NCBI RefSeq assembly: GCF_000002425.4 | Contig: NC_037267.1 | Coordinates: forward strand, 4,777,407-4,841,406 | DNA length: 64,000 nucleotides | Direction: 5' to 3' | Source of the DNA: Physcomitrium patens | Taxonomy: Eukaryota; Streptophyta; Bryopsida; Funariales; Funariaceae | Part shown: positions 7,838 through 21,649 of the stretch, in pieces | Position numbering within the stretch: the first letter of the stretch is position 1 | Layout of the letters: each line of letters begins with the position of its first letter | Notes under the pieces: model-generated | Seen by the model: the letters and a program-made list of their open reading frames with translations, nothing else | Told to the model about the DNA's origin: nothing | Databases searched by the model: none | Translations under genes and position numbers: made by a program

Positions 7838-10753
7838 GTGTCTGGATGTTGGCGTAAGGTTTCTTTCATCGTTTTGATGAAGTGGTTGTTTTTGTTCAGA
7901 GGACTCGTAAATGCTTCGGAATACAAAGTGTACATGGCTCATTCATCAGGGGATGATTTTGAGGACGCTGAATCCATCAGTCCTGCAATTCCCGAGTGCG
8001 AAGGACTTCCTCGGCGTCTGTGGATTACAAAGTGTGTGACCCTCTATAATGCACATGGAAAATTGGTAGGCAAGGGTACATGCCATAGTGTTAATTCTGA
8101 TCTTGTGCTTAGCGCTAATGGTCCTCTTGGTGACACTCAGGTTGCAGTCCACATTTGCAAAACTCATTCCCAAGATGATATCCTCCAAGATCTTGTGTAC
8201 GCATTTGTGGCGTGGCCTACAAAGTTAGTCCATTGCCATGGTGCTAGTCTCCACGACCACGAGGCTAAGGATAACTTCAATCAATTGCACGCAGCTCGGG
8301 CAAACTGGACGCTCTCAAAGTCCAAAAGGCCATATATGAATGGTATCCGAAATTCCTCTCAAGAGTCACCTCTAAAGTACAAAAAACTCCTCAGCGAAGA
8401 GTCTATCAACTTGGTGTCATGTAAAGTGTGCTGTATGAGGAACTGCGTGCAGCCTTTTCCAAGAGAGATGATTAAATCATTCCGCGAGCGAATGTATAAT
8501 GGATCTACATTCCAGTTCAGAGCCCATATGAAGTTAGATGTGCATAGGGCGGTTCATAGAGATGCAAGCGGGCGGAAGATGGTGACAGTGGAGGGGATCA
8601 CCGTGTGCTTGCGTGCATGGATGCATATTTCTGGGGTATCAGAAGCAACATTCTACTGCTACCAAGCATATGTAAAAGCTAATCGGGAGGCGAGGGACCA
8701 TGGCAACACTGGATTACCGAAGCCAAGGAAGCACACTGAACAAGCGACAGCTACGTTGAAGTGTATCCTCGAGAAGGAGACAGATCACATGCCACATCGT
8801 ACTTGCAGTACAAAATCTGGGGAGAAGATGGTTTCGATGATTCTCCTAGCTACCTTTCAATGGAAAGATCAAATTCCAAAAATCAATGAAGTTAATACTG
8901 CTTTTGGATTGAGGGAGGTCTCTTCTTCAAACTTGAGCAAGATCAGAGCATCTAGGTTTCCAGAATTCGATGTCAAAAGACCCGGAGATAATTTTGCACG
9001 ATGTGGTACCTGCGACAAGTACAAAGAACTAAGGAAGGGTGCCATTGGAGGATTTGAACAGGCTATGAAGTGGATGATGAAGTTGGAGAAACATCTTGGT
9101 ATTGCTCGTGCTCATAGGGAGTACTATTATGCTAAGCGATACTACTCGCAAACTTATCCCGATGAATGCGTGACAATCATGCATGACAAGATGGATCATG
9201 CCAAAACTACATCTCCGGTATTTTCACATAAGAACAAAGAATTGGATGCTTTGGTGAAGCTACCTGTATCTGTGACAGGCATAATTGCTCATGGACACGG
9301 TGACGTGCGTTATGCTCATTATGGATTGGATATCTTTCCCCATGATTCAAATTATACTATTGGATCGATGACAAAGTTGTTGCGTGATTTGGAGGAACCT
9401 CCAAAATCATCTTCCCGAGAATTATTTTTGGGCTCTGGATCTACAGCTCTATTTCGTAGCATTCTCAAGGGTGCGGAGATGTGCAAAACATCACTAGATC
9501 CACAACCTGAGAGATTAGTAGGAGCAACACCATTGCCACCCATTTTGAATGTGCAAATGGATAATGCCACAGGGAAGAACAAAAATAGATATATTTTTGC
9601 TTTTTGGTCCCTACTTGTGGCAAAGCGAATCTTTCGCGAAGTGTATGTAAATTTCATGATAGTAGGACATACACATGATGACATCGACGCCTTATTTGGA
9701 AGATGGAGCATGCTTCTGAAGAAAGAGAACTTCCCTACTATCCCTGCACTTATGAAGTCGTTCATGGACGTAGAATCTATTCCCACTATCCCTCATCTTA
9801 TCGAGGAGGTGTCGGATTTTAAAAATTTTATACTTGGATCTATTTTAGACAAAAGTGAAGTTCTTGTAGGTCACACAAAACCACAATAAGTCAAATTTTA
9901 CTTGGATGCAACAGGGTGTCCAAAAATGAAATACAAATTGTTTTATACCGATGTAGAGTGGCTAGGAGAGGAAGGAGCAGGCATTAAAATTTGGAAAGAG
10001 GATGCACAGGGATGTAGTTTGTGGCCTCGTGGTGAGCCATCGCCTGTTCCACAATGTACAATGACAGGTGTGGAGGATATTGAGAAAGGAATATCAGGGT
10101 TTGTGAAATATTGGGAGGATTTGTGCAATGTTGATGTCACTGGAGAGTATCGAAGACGGTATGAGCATTTGGTGGTGTATTGGCGTAACGTGAAGGATGC
10201 ATTGTATGAACCAATCATTCCTTGTAATGTTCTGAGAGAAGGTTTTTGGCCAATTACCCGTGTGAGAGAAAATCTTGCAGATCAATTATCAGATGATGGT
10301 GAGGATCATGAGGAATTTGGAGAAGATGATCCATATGTTGGTCCTCTGAGAGGTCGCCCACAACCATCTTTTAGGGTAGGTCGAGATGTTCAAGAAGGAT
10401 ATTTTGTTGCAATTCGACCTGCAGAAGGTGAAATACAACCAGTGTGGATAGCTAGGGCTTTGTCGAACCCAGATTGTAATCCTGAGAAGCCAAACTACAT
10501 TCTCATTCAGTATTTTCATCCGACCTTAAGAAGTGTGGATGTACAACAGTTCTATACAGGTTGGGATAGCGAGAGAGGTTTGCATTGGAAGATCGAAGAG
10601 AATGAACCTCCTGTTTGGGAAGAAACGAATGCTCTTATGACAGCGTGGTCACCACGAATCAGAAAGGACACAAGTGAATGCGTGATCAAAATTCCGGCTC
10701 CACAAATTGAAATAATCAAGCAGAGTCTTGCATCGTATATTAAAAATGTATGA
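7838..10753 (+). pseudogene. DUF7869-type putative RNase H-fold transposase/recombinase gene
   Basis: Two long frames, 683 and 283 codons, lie back to back and read as one gene-sized coding region with about one break. The first plausible ATG is near 7877, but a pyrimidine-AG acceptor-like site near 7895-7900 means an upstream exon is possible. The layout fits the DUF7869 family as I know it. There is a Cys cluster CKVCCMRNC-x-x-x-FP (about residues 195-207), R-C-G-T-C-D-K (389-394), a long helix, then D-x-M-D-H-x-K (450-455). These are followed by QMDNATGKNKN (573-583) and VGHTHDDIDALFGRWS (609-624). The spaced acidic residues suggest an RNase H-like D-D-D/E core; that role is inferred. The C-terminal part has G-Y-F-V-A-I…P-V-W-I-A-R-A-L…Y-x-G-W-D, like the chromatin-reader-like tails of such proteins. 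It diverges from the ParB-like gene across the palindrome arrays. Confidence 0.65.
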
Positions 10754-11200
10754 ATGAAATATACAAATTTGTCATTGTGATTTGAATATTCATATTTTGG
10801 TAACATAGTTTTTAAAATTTTATAGTATTGTGACAAAGGTAGTAGAACTCGTAGTGTATAATAAGTGGTTTTAGTTTGATTTAGTTTTATAGATAACTAT
10901 TGTAGATATTCCTTAACTATAGTTTTATATGTATACAAAAATTACTTGTATAAAGTTATATCAAAATATTTGATTAAGTTAGAGCATTGTTATTTTCAAT
11001 CACATCTGTATTTGACACCTTGCAAAACAATAAAAACTCTCATTTTAAAGGAAATTACTTATCACAAGTACTGAATTGCTACCTCATTGACCTTATTTGA
11101 CTATACATATAATCCAATTTTTGTTACTTCTATTTGATTGTTTTATTTTGAGAGATACCAAACCTCTCAAAATAATGAATATTGTGTTATAGATGCTTTT
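10754..11200. other. AT-rich spacer, no feature seen
   Basis: GC content drops sharply after the DUF7869-type gene. No terminal repeat of the element could be recognised, so its right boundary is not defined. Confidence 0.4.
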
Positions 11201-13640
11201 TAGAAATCCACATAGTTATTTCTTAGCTCCAAAAGCATCTCTTAATTTTTTTTTTATACCTCTTATGGATAGATTTTACAATAATAAATTGCATAGCTTT
11301 TCTTCCATCTCAATTATGAATCTTGGTATTATATGAACCATCATCTAAGACTCTAGTTTCTATTCTAGCAGTTGTAATATAATACTGACCAAGTATTACT
11401 AGATATGTAGCAGAGTTTTGCTCCACTTCTACATCTCCAATCCTAATCTTTACAGCTAAACAAGTTCCATATAAATCGCCTTATTGGTTGTTTGTAGCTC
11501 TAACTATCTAACCATGATTGATATCAATTGACCACTTTTTCTTCTCATATATCTGTCTTGATATGATGATTTCAAATCCATGATTAGCTAAGGCCAAAAT
11601 TGGATCTTTAGAGTCTCCCAACGTCACATATATCTCCGTAGTAGCTCTAAATTAATAAAGAACTAAATAGCTACTACTTCTCATTTCATCATTACTATAT
11701 TTAGAGTAAGTATTTACACAAGCTTCTCATACATTCTTCTTTATCTCGATAAATTTCAAAGATATGCATTCTATTTGATACTCTTCTATAGCTCCAACAT
11801 GTTATTATAAAGCCTCATTTTCCATATCAACTTTAATTCTAATTTTTGACAATGCAAATTATGCAAATATCTACTCTATCTCTTTTTCCTCATCCATAGT
11901 TATCCATGTATCTAATACTCCCACCATAATAGCTTCAATTTCCATCTATTTCTTCCTCTTTATCATATTGATGATCAATTCATGGAAATCTTTCTTGCCT
12001 ATATTAAGAACTTGTCTTAGAATGAATTGAATTATTGTATCTAAGATCTTTTCATCTAAAATATTCTTCATATCTGTAGATGATTCAATATCTAATTAAA
12101 GCTTATAAGCATGATTCTTATATTTAGGTTTTCTTGTATCATCTTTCTCCTTTTCTTTGTTCTCCTTCTACCATTCTTTTGATAATGGTGCACCACCAAG
12201 ATGAGTAGAAGAAGGAATCTTCTCTGATTTTTGCTCCTTAGAAGCTTCTTTATTTCTTGGAGAGCTCCTCTTAATTTTAGGCTCAATAACATCTTCTTTA
12301 TGAATAGCTCTATCTCTTTTTTTGTCAACCATAATATCATATAGATCATCATTATGTTTGTCTCTACATAAATATAATTTAATATTAATAGCATCAACTA
12401 GATCATTCTATTCAATCATGTTTTTGATAGCTTTAGCTTCTTTGATTATGACTTCTGTAGTTGGTAAGGAATTAGTCTTAACTACTTTTTGTTCTATTAT
12501 AATAGAATAAGACTCAGCTCTCTCTCCTTATTTAGCATTATTCTTTGATGTTTATTCCTCTATCAATTTTTTTATGCCACCTTTTCCAAAATTAGTTATT
12601 AAAAGGCTCATCTGATCCTTTGAATCTTATCTTGCCTTCTTTGAAATAAATAATACCATACTTGATTGAAACCTTATCACTGTTACACTCAACACACTTG
12701 TCATTTGGATTGTCACACCACATACATCTCTCTATAAATCTCTTTGAGCCTTCAATTGTCTTTGATGAATTTGCCATATGGGATTTCTTCAATTTAGTCA
12801 TTTCTACCTTCAAATCTTATATGTCCTTGATCAATTCTTTAAAAGTACTATCCTTAATAGTCTTAATCACCTTTTGAGGTGGCACTTAATTTTGAAATAT
12901 AGGCATTGGTTTCAACCTTGATATTAAATCACAACACTTAATTTTTTGTTGATTAATCAAAAGTCCCACTATCTCCTTTACTAGCCTCTAATTATTGACA
13001 AAACCACTCTTAGATGCCTTATTTGCTAGATAAAAGAGCAGCTTGTCTTCTAATTATTTATTAATTCATTGTAAGAATAACCTAATTTTTCTTGTTTCCA
13101 AGAGCTACTTTTCTTGTCGTGGTAATTGTCCAAACTTAGTCTCAAATTTCCTTCATTAATTCATTTGGAGCCATTTGATTCCTTGACCTTTGCTCAATCT
13201 ACTCCAAAAAAATCTGTTTTGTCATTCTTTCTAAGTCTTCTTAAAAAAATTCATCTTTCAAATGTTCTTCAAATTTCTTCCATGATATAGTCTGAGTATG
13301 CAATTCTTGCATCCTTTCTTTGATTTCTGGTACCATTGCCAAATCAAAGGTGGTAATCATCTTCATTTTTTAAACTTGATGCACCTTTATTTCATATGTA
13401 TAAATTTTGAGGAACTTAGTGATATTCATCCCATCAAACCATCCAATCTTATCCACTACTACTTGTAAAGCTTTGGTGGTATTCCTATCCTCTCCATGCA
13501 CATGTTGCCTTTTTTCCATAAATTGAGCAAATCCCTTGAAAAAATCATGGGCATCTATTCAACTTAGTAATACAAATTTTGATATTTGATCTCCCATCTT
13601 AACTTATTAAAAAATTTAGTGACTTAAGGCTTTTTTAATA
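11200..13640 (-). mobile_element. LTR-retrotransposon gag-protease fossil, leftward
   Basis: Minus-strand remnants in order: a gag start near 13600 (pattern GDQISKFVL then a helical capsid-like stretch with F-L-K-I-Y-T-Y-E); a variant zinc knuckle C-M-W-C-D-x-P-N-D-K-C-V-E-C near 12720; then K-G-I/G-I-I-Y-F-K-E-G-K-I and N-F-G-K-G-G. After this comes a lysine-rich linker, a helical block (12000-12100) and a retropepsin-like region near 11400-11600 (I-D-I-N-H-G, then K-I-R-I-G-D-V-E-V). This order matches a Ty3-like gag-protease. It is old, AT-biased and broken many times. No reverse transcriptase or clear LTR was seen. Confidence 0.6.
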
Positions 13641-14886
13641 GAAGCACTAATATGTCAGGGTAGAAAGAGTTTACTTTAAGAAAGTGTTGAACTTTTGGCT
13701 GCCACTAATTCCTCAATTAAGTCTAAGATATTAAAGTTCCAAATATATATATATATATTATTTTTTCTTTTAGGGCAATTATATCAATACATTAGCCTAA
13801 GTATAAAAAAAAGTTATTTAAATATATGATAAAATATCATAAAACCTTATATATCATTAAAAAAAAATTCCAAATTTTACCAATTCATATTTCACGATTG
13901 AAAAATCCAAACAAACTAAAATTTTACATGAAGTACTAATATAATTTCAACAACTACCGAAACAAATTTTAACTATAAATTTGTTATAAATTTTGAGATA
14001 TTACCAAAATCCTAACAATAGCTTCAAATCCTTGCTTATATATACATGTGTGTAATTTTCTTCATATATCACAAACTAAGTATTAAAATACTATGAATCT
14101 TTTATTTATATCTTTTCAACTTAATAACACATACTTATAGAATTTTGAACCAAAAATTCGTCTAGAAACTCAAGATATGGCTCCAACCATTACTATCAAT
14201 AAAATGACTCACTTACTCTCTTTGAACTACATGTGCTATCTTCAATGCCCTATAACTCCTTCATCTAGACTTAGAATTCATCAAATAGTATATGAAATAT
14301 GTAACTGAGAAAGTGTTTTCTTCAATCCTAGTCACCAATCCTTTGTTTCTCTCCGTAAGCATATATTATGTCCTAAAGAGTGACAATAGATATGAAATTG
14401 AACTTTGAGCACCTATAACTCCTTCATAAAGACTCCAAATCATACAAAATTTGCCCTCAAATCATATCCAAAAACCTAAAATTGTTGATCTTAGCCTCTA
14501 AAGCTCAAATGACCTCAAAAAAATCTTAATCTCTAATAAGGCCTCGGGCAGTCTCCTTGAAGTCTATTGGGCATGACATTTGACCACTAGAGATGAAGAT
14601 CATCACTCCTTGCCTTCATCCAACCATACTTTATTTTCATCCTTTCTAATAAGCCTCTTAATAGTTTAAACTTTCATCTTTTGACTCCAACCTTCTCTTA
14701 AGCTTTATACTAAATATCTAAATCCTACATAATATAAATACTATAATCAAAATAGATAAATCTCTAAATAAATTTTCTTATATTAATTCTCTTTAAATTT
14801 ACTTACTAACCATTCTAATCTACATCAAGATTTACAAATATAGTATATGTTTTAATTAATTTTTATATATTATAAGTAATTATAGT
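13640..14886. other. AT-rich stretch, probably retroelement flank, no gene
   Basis: It contains a short TA run near 13745-13760 and low-complexity DNA. It may include a decayed LTR or leader of the leftward fossil, but I could not pair any repeat. Confidence 0.35.
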
Positions 14887-15270
14887 ATGACAATAGTTAT
14901 CATGGTGGAGACCACCTCTAGAATCTTCTAGAAAAGTAATTATCTTGATTGGATCTACCATTAAGAATATTCTAAAAAAATCCAAGATACTTGAACAAAG
15001 TATAAATAGGACTAACTAAGGCCATTTAGGACATTTTGTCAAGTATGGCTTTAGACTCTTTCTCTCAATAAAGTTTGGTTTTCTTGTTCTATTCTATTTG
15101 ATTTTGTTTCATTCTATCTAGTTCTATTCTCTTTCACTGAGTCATATCTTTCATGTTTCTTTCTATTTAGTTACTTTCAAATTTTTTCTAGTGTCTTTAA
15201 TCTTATATTGTATTGAGGTCTTTATTATTATAGATTTGATAAGGTTTTAGACCTTAGAATATCTGATTCT
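14887..15270 (+). repeat. LTR-like block at the 5' end of fossil W
   Basis: It starts TGACAATAG, has a TATAAATAGG promoter-like box near 15000, and ends before the primer-site remnant. It does not resemble the LTRs of X, Y or the 3' LTR assigned to W. Confidence 0.45.
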
Positions 15271-16145
15271 ATTTTAAGTATACTTATAATATTAGAGCTT
15301 TATCTTTTTTTAATTAAGAGTAAAAAATTATTTTTTCTTCATGAGTCATAAGTATATTAGAAGTTAATGATTACTTTCTTTTAAATTGATATTATTATTA
15401 GAATTTTTTTTTTATTTTTAAGTCTTTTTTTTACTTATTTTAAGTAATATTAGACATCTTTATTTACTTAGTATTAGTATGGCAAAGATTGTTAAAATAA
15501 AGAATACAATGGCACAAATGCAAGAGCAATTGAGAGAATTAATACTTGTAATATATCAACTCAATTTATCACAACAAAAAGCAACATGATTAATTAGAAG
15601 ATATAGAGATGATTGGAGCTGCTTTAACATCTGCATCAAATTATATAATTTTTTTATAGTGGAACATTGTTCTAGCATAAAAAAATCAAAAATTATCTTA
15701 TTTGAAAAGTTTAATGGCACAAGATCAAAGTTTTGAAGATTTATTAATCAAGTACAAGTGGTAATTGAACTTCAATTCCAAAACTATCCAACTCCAAGAT
15801 CATAAGTTAGGTTTATTGGAATATTACTTTTAAGTTCTATATTATCATGATTTTATTTTTTTTTAAATAGCAAGATCCAATATTAGATAATTTAAATGCC
15901 ATTTTTGTCGAGATTTGATTCATGTATAGGAAATATGATGTAATTTGTATTACAATCAATAAATTTTATATCTTGTAATAAAACAATCAATCTCTAATGT
16001 TATATGCTTTAAAGTTTTGACAACTTGTAATTGATGTCAAGAGGAATGATATTGCCATCATTAACCAATTTCTTTATGAATTACAATAGAAGCTAAAAAA
16101 ATTGATACTCAACTTATCTAATCCTTAAATATTGAATTAAGCAAT

Positions 16146-16694
16146 TATCACAAATATATATCTATTACAATTATTATCTTGATAATATGAATAGGTAGAA
16201 GTAAGTAAAAATAGATTAATTTCATAATACCTCCTAAAAAAGATTCTTAGAAGCTTTTTGGATGCTATTTTGACTTTGTATGAATTTATAATTAATTTAT
16301 AGATTAGAAACTTGATCAACAAGCTAACTACATGCCATATGTGTTGGTAGCTTGCAAAATAAGCTAATTATATGGCATCCATATAAAAAATATACCTTGC
16401 AAGTTAAGATACGTGTCATGCAAAGTCAACACATTTTTGGAGGTTTTATAGAATGTTGCCACATAGATCTTAAGTAGATAGTATATATAGAGGTAAGAGT
16501 GAAGCTTGATTCACTCTTGTTAATTCCTTTCGTGCTTCTAATGTAGTTTCAAGTGTATCTAATTTTTTTGTCTTTTAAAAATAGTCATTTTAATTTTATT
16601 TTTAATATACATACTTCTTTAATTCTACTTTATCATATTTCTTTGAGAGAATTTTATTCATTTATTTACTTTCATCAAGTTTTTATCTTTGACA
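16146..16694 (+). repeat. 5' LTR of fossil X
   Basis: Begins TATCA and ends TTTGACA. Pairs with 25474-26059. Confidence 0.7.
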
Positions 16695-17838
16695 AATTGA
16701 CAAGTATATACTTATAATATGAGAATTTTATCTTTTTTTTATTAAAAATAGATTATTCTTTTTTTTTATAAGACTTAAGCATATTAAGAGTTGCAGATTA
16801 TCCTCTTCTAAATTGATATTATTCTTAGTATTTTTTCTTTATTTTCAAGTCTTTTCTTCTATTTGCCTTGAAAATTATTAGACATCTTTTATTCTTTAAG
16901 TATTATTATGACAGAGCTTCTTGAAATAAAAAGTGCAATGGCACAAATGTAACAGTAATTGAAGGAGTTAATGCTTACAATGCATCAATTCAATTTACCA
17001 CCACTTGGAGCAAGAAGTATAGCAAGGAGCAAAGATATAGAGATGACTACAGCTACTTCAACATTTGTACCAAATCATGTCTCTTCTCCTCTAGTGGAGT
17101 ACTCTTCCAATGTTAGAAAACCAAGGGTTGCACTACTTGACAAATTTGATGGCACAAGGTCAAAGTTTTGAGGATTTATCAATCAAGCACAACTTGTGAA
17201 TTAACTTCAACCTCAAAGCTATCCAACTCTAGAATGGCAAGATTCATTGGTACATTCTTTTCAGATTCACCACGATCATGATTTTTTTCTTTTTTTGAAT
17301 GATGAGATCTAATACTAGAAAATCTAGAGGCTTTTTTCGAAAAGTTTTGATCTATGTATATAGAATATGATACAATTTGTATTGCAATCAATAAGATCTA
17401 TATTTTGTAACAAGACAATTAATCAATAATATTATATACTTCACAATTTTGACAACTTGCAATTGATATTAAATAGAATAATATTGTACTTGTTAGCCAA
17501 TTTTTTTATAGATTACAATATGAGGTAAAAAAAATTGATACTCAACTTATCTAATCTTCAAACATTGAGTCAAGCAATTGATTTTGCTGTGAGGTGTGAC
17601 AATCCACTTTTTGAATTTTGATCTAAGAATTGCACAAGTACATCTTAATATTATTATGATTCAATAATAACATTAATATTTTTTCAACACATGCATTTGG
17701 AAGTAGAAGATATGTAAATTGATTCAATATATTTCAAACCACTTATTGAGTAAGTAAAGAGTCATTTTTGTCAGGAAGAATTATTCTTGTATTATTGAGA
17801 ACCTAAGCACATTGCTCAATATTATCCAAAGAAGCAGC

Positions 17839-18399
17839 TATCATAGACATACTCATGTAAGCCAGTAATTATATATACAAATAGGTAGAACTAAGTAAAA
17901 GTAGATAAAAATAAGTAAATTCTATAGTATTTGATATGAAAGCTTTCTAGAAGCTTCATAGACACTGCTTTGACTTCATAGGTATCTTTAAATGACTTTT
18001 TGGATTAAAAACGTAGTCAACAAGTTGGCCATGTGCCACACATGTTGTTAGCTTGAAGACCAAGCTAACTATGTGGCCCACAGATAGAAAAACTTATCTT
18101 GTAAGTCAAGGCATGTATCCTACAAAGTCAACACATATTGGAGGTCCTATAGAACATCACCATGTAGTTCCTAGTTAGATAGTATATGTAGAGACAAGAG
18201 TGAAGCCTTCTTCACTCTTAACAACTCTTTTCTTGCTTCTAGTCTAGTTTCAAGGGTCTCTAATTTTCTTATCTTTTGGCAATAGCCATTCCAGTTTTTC
18301 TTTCAATATATATACTTATTTATTTATATTTTGTTACCTTTCTTTGAGTGAAGGCTCACTTGTGTGAATTATTTTTTCATCGAGTTTTTGTCCTTGACA
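17839..18399 (+). repeat. 5' LTR of fossil Y
   Basis: TATCATAGACATACTC … CCTTGACA. Paired with the 3' copy starting TGTCACGGACATACTC. Confidence 0.75.
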
Positions 18400-19146
18400 G
18401 ATTGACAAGAGTATATCTACAATATCAGAGCTTTGTCTAATCTTGATTAAGAGTGGATTACCCATTTTTCTTGATAAGATATAAGCATATTAGAAGTTAC
18501 GGATTACCCTCTTCTAAACTGATATTGTCTTTAGTATTTTCTTTATTCTCAAGTCCTCTCTTCTATTTGTCTTGAGCAATATTAGACATCTTTTTTTTTC
18601 TAAGAGTTATCATGGCAGAACTTGTTGAAATGAAGAATGGAATGGCACAAATGCAAGAACGATTGAGAGAGTTAATGCTTGCGATGCATCAATTCAATTT
18701 ACCACCACAAGGAACAACAAGATTCACAGGAAGTGAAGATATAGAAATGGTTGGAGTTGCTCCAATATCTGCACCAAATCATTTCTTTTTTCCTATGGTG
18801 GAACGTCCTTCCAGTATTAGAGAACCAAGAATTGTCCTACCCTAGAAGTTTGATGGCACCAGATCCAAATTTCGAGGATTTATCAATCAAGTGTAACTTG
18901 TGATTAAACTTCAATCCCATAGCTATCCAACTCCAGGATCGCAAGTTAGATTCATTGATACGCTTCTTTCAGGTTCAGCACTATCGTGATTTTTATCTTT
19001 TCTTGAACGACGAGAACCAATATAGGATAATCTAGAGGCTTTTCTGACAGAGTTTCGATCCATGTATGGAGAATATGATGTAATTCGTATTGCAACCAAT
19101 AAGATCCATATTTTATGACAAGGCAATCGATCAGTAATGTTGTATG

Positions 19147-19706
19147 TGTCACGGACATACTCATGTAAGTGAGTAATTACATACACAAATAGGTAGAAGT
19201 AAGTTAAATAGATAAAAGTAAGATAATTCTATAGTATTTAATATGGAAGCTTCTTAAAAGCTTCATAGATGCTACTTTGACTTCACAGGTGTCTTTAATT
19301 GGCTTTTTGGATTAGAAACGTGGTCAATAAGTTGGCCATGTGCCACATATGTTGTTAGCTTGAAGACCAAGCTAACTATGTGGCCCACACATAGAAAAAC
19401 TTGCCTTATAAGTCAAGGCATGTGTCCTACAAAGTCAAGACATATTAGAGGTCCTATAGAACATCGCCACGTAGCCCCTAGTTAGATAGTATATATAGAG
19501 ACAAGAATGAAGCCTTCTTCACTCTTGTCAACTCCTTTCTTGCTTCTAGTTTAGTTTCAAGGGTCTCTAGTTTTCTTGTCTTTCGGCAATAGCCATTCTA
19601 GTTTCTCTTTCAATATACATACTTTTTTATTTATATTTTTTTATATTTCTTTGAATGAAGACTCACTTGTGTGAATTACTTTTTCATCGAGTTCTTGTCC
19701 TTGACA
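19147..19706 (+). repeat. 3' LTR of fossil Y
   Basis: TGTCACGGACATACTC … CCTTGACA, 560 bp. It keeps intact TG/CA-type ends. Confidence 0.8.
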
Positions 19707-21649
19707 GCAATACAACCATAAAATGAAGAATACATCCATCAAAAAAGATATTATGACAAAATATAAGTTTTTCTAGCTATAATTGGAACCGTGTAATTAT
19801 AATCTTGTATATCAAATAATGAAAGTCCTATTCTCTTTCCAAAATCCTTTCTTTGTTTTACAATAAATATTGCTTTAAGACCTAAATATCACAAAACCTC
19901 TACCTTATTAGATTCAAAAATCTCAATATATTTCTTAGATGAAGAATTTGATAAATGACATAGCATACTTTAAGTAAAGAAAACTAAAGCTATTCACATA
20001 GGAGTCATAGATGGTCATCCATTACCTTCAAAAAATATTACTGATGAAACTCTTCCCATAAAAGTAACAAATAATAGTCATAGTAGCTTTGTAATATTTA
20101 ATATTATTAGATCTCTTTCTAATCCAATTATTATAAATTTATCATAACTAAAAAAATATAATCCAAACATAGATTAAATCTTTCATAGTCTTGACTTTTC
20201 TGAAAGTATAACTAAGAGTATAGTTGATCAAGTAGAAAGTCATAAATTTAGTGCAATTAAACATGTATTTGTAGGTGCAAGAGCTTTTTTGCATGCTACA
20301 AAAGAATGATTACTTTGTATCATTTATATTGTACATGTTTCTAATGGTAGAAAGACTTCAAGTGGCATTTAAAGCCAATATCAAGATTTCAAGTTATATT
20401 TGAAAAGAAGAATATAAATATTCTATTAAAATATTGTCCCTATAACTACTCAATTGACCTTCAAGAAAGAATTTGATCACCATTTGGACCAATATATAGT
20501 TTATCACAAAATGAATTAGTTGAACTCAAACAGTATATTGAAGAAAATTTGGCAGAGAATTTCATACGCCATTTCAAAACTTCAGCAAGAACTTTAATTT
20601 TATTTATGAAGAAAAAAGATAGATCATTGTGGATGTGTATTGATTATTAAAGATTCAATAAAAATACCATCAAAAATAGATATCTATTACTTTTGATATC
20701 AAGACTTCTTAATTAATTGAATTAAGCTACAATCTATACAAAAATAGACCTATAAAGAACATACAATCTGGTATGCATCAAAAAAAGAGATGAACGAAAG
20801 ATTGTTTTTCAAACAAGCTATGGATATTTTAAATACAATGTCATGCCTTTTAAACTTATAAATGTATTGAAAACTTTTCAATATTTAATGAACGATGTTT
20901 TTTTAAAAAATTTAGATGAATTTACTATTTGTTACCTACATGACATCTTAATCTATTTTAAATATACAAAAGAACATAAACTTTATGTTTGTTGTGTATT
21001 ACAAAAATTAAGAAATGTAGTATTCTATGCTAAGATAGAAAAGTGTATATTCTATTCTACTCAGGTCGACTTCTTAGGATACATCATTTCAAATGATGGA
21101 CTTATGATGGATCCTAAAAAAGTTCAAATTATTATGGATTGGAAGTTCTCAAAAACAGTAAAAGATATCCAATATTTTTTGAGATTTGCCAACTACTACT
21201 AGATCTTTATCAAGAACTTTTCTAAAGTTGCAACTCCACTTATACATTTGACTTATAAAGACAAACTTCAATAGAATCAAGAAGCGGAAGTAGTATTTCA
21301 AGCTTTGAAGACAACTTTTATTTTTGCACCAATCTTATATCACATCACCTTTTTTAAGTTATTTTTAATAAAAATAGAGGCATCAAACTTTTCTTTAGAT
21401 ATTGTATTATCACAAATGGGAACAAATGATAAAATTCATCTAATAACTTTTTATTCAAAAAAAAATTCAATAGTCTAAATCAACTACAAGATTCATGACA
21501 AAAAACTTCTTGTAATTGTGGATTTGTTTTAAGAATAGTACTATTATCTATAAGGAGCTTTTAATCTAATCACTATTTAATTTGACTACAAGAATCTTTA
21601 ATATTTTATATCAAAATGTATTTTGAATTGTCACCAAGTTTGTTGTCGT

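Larger units (their letters stand above)
17839..19706 (+). mobile_element. Short Ty3/Gypsy fossil Y, inserted in gag of X
   Basis: The two LTRs are 17839-18399 and 19147-19706 (561 and 560 bp) and closely alike. They enclose only a primer site (TATCAGAGC at about 18423), a leader and the start of gag (ATG at 18612). It looks like a shortened, non-autonomous copy. The flanks are GCAGC (left) and GCAAT (right), compatible with a 5-bp target duplication altered by transitions. X gag text continues across the insertion. It is the youngest layer of the nest. Confidence 0.75.
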
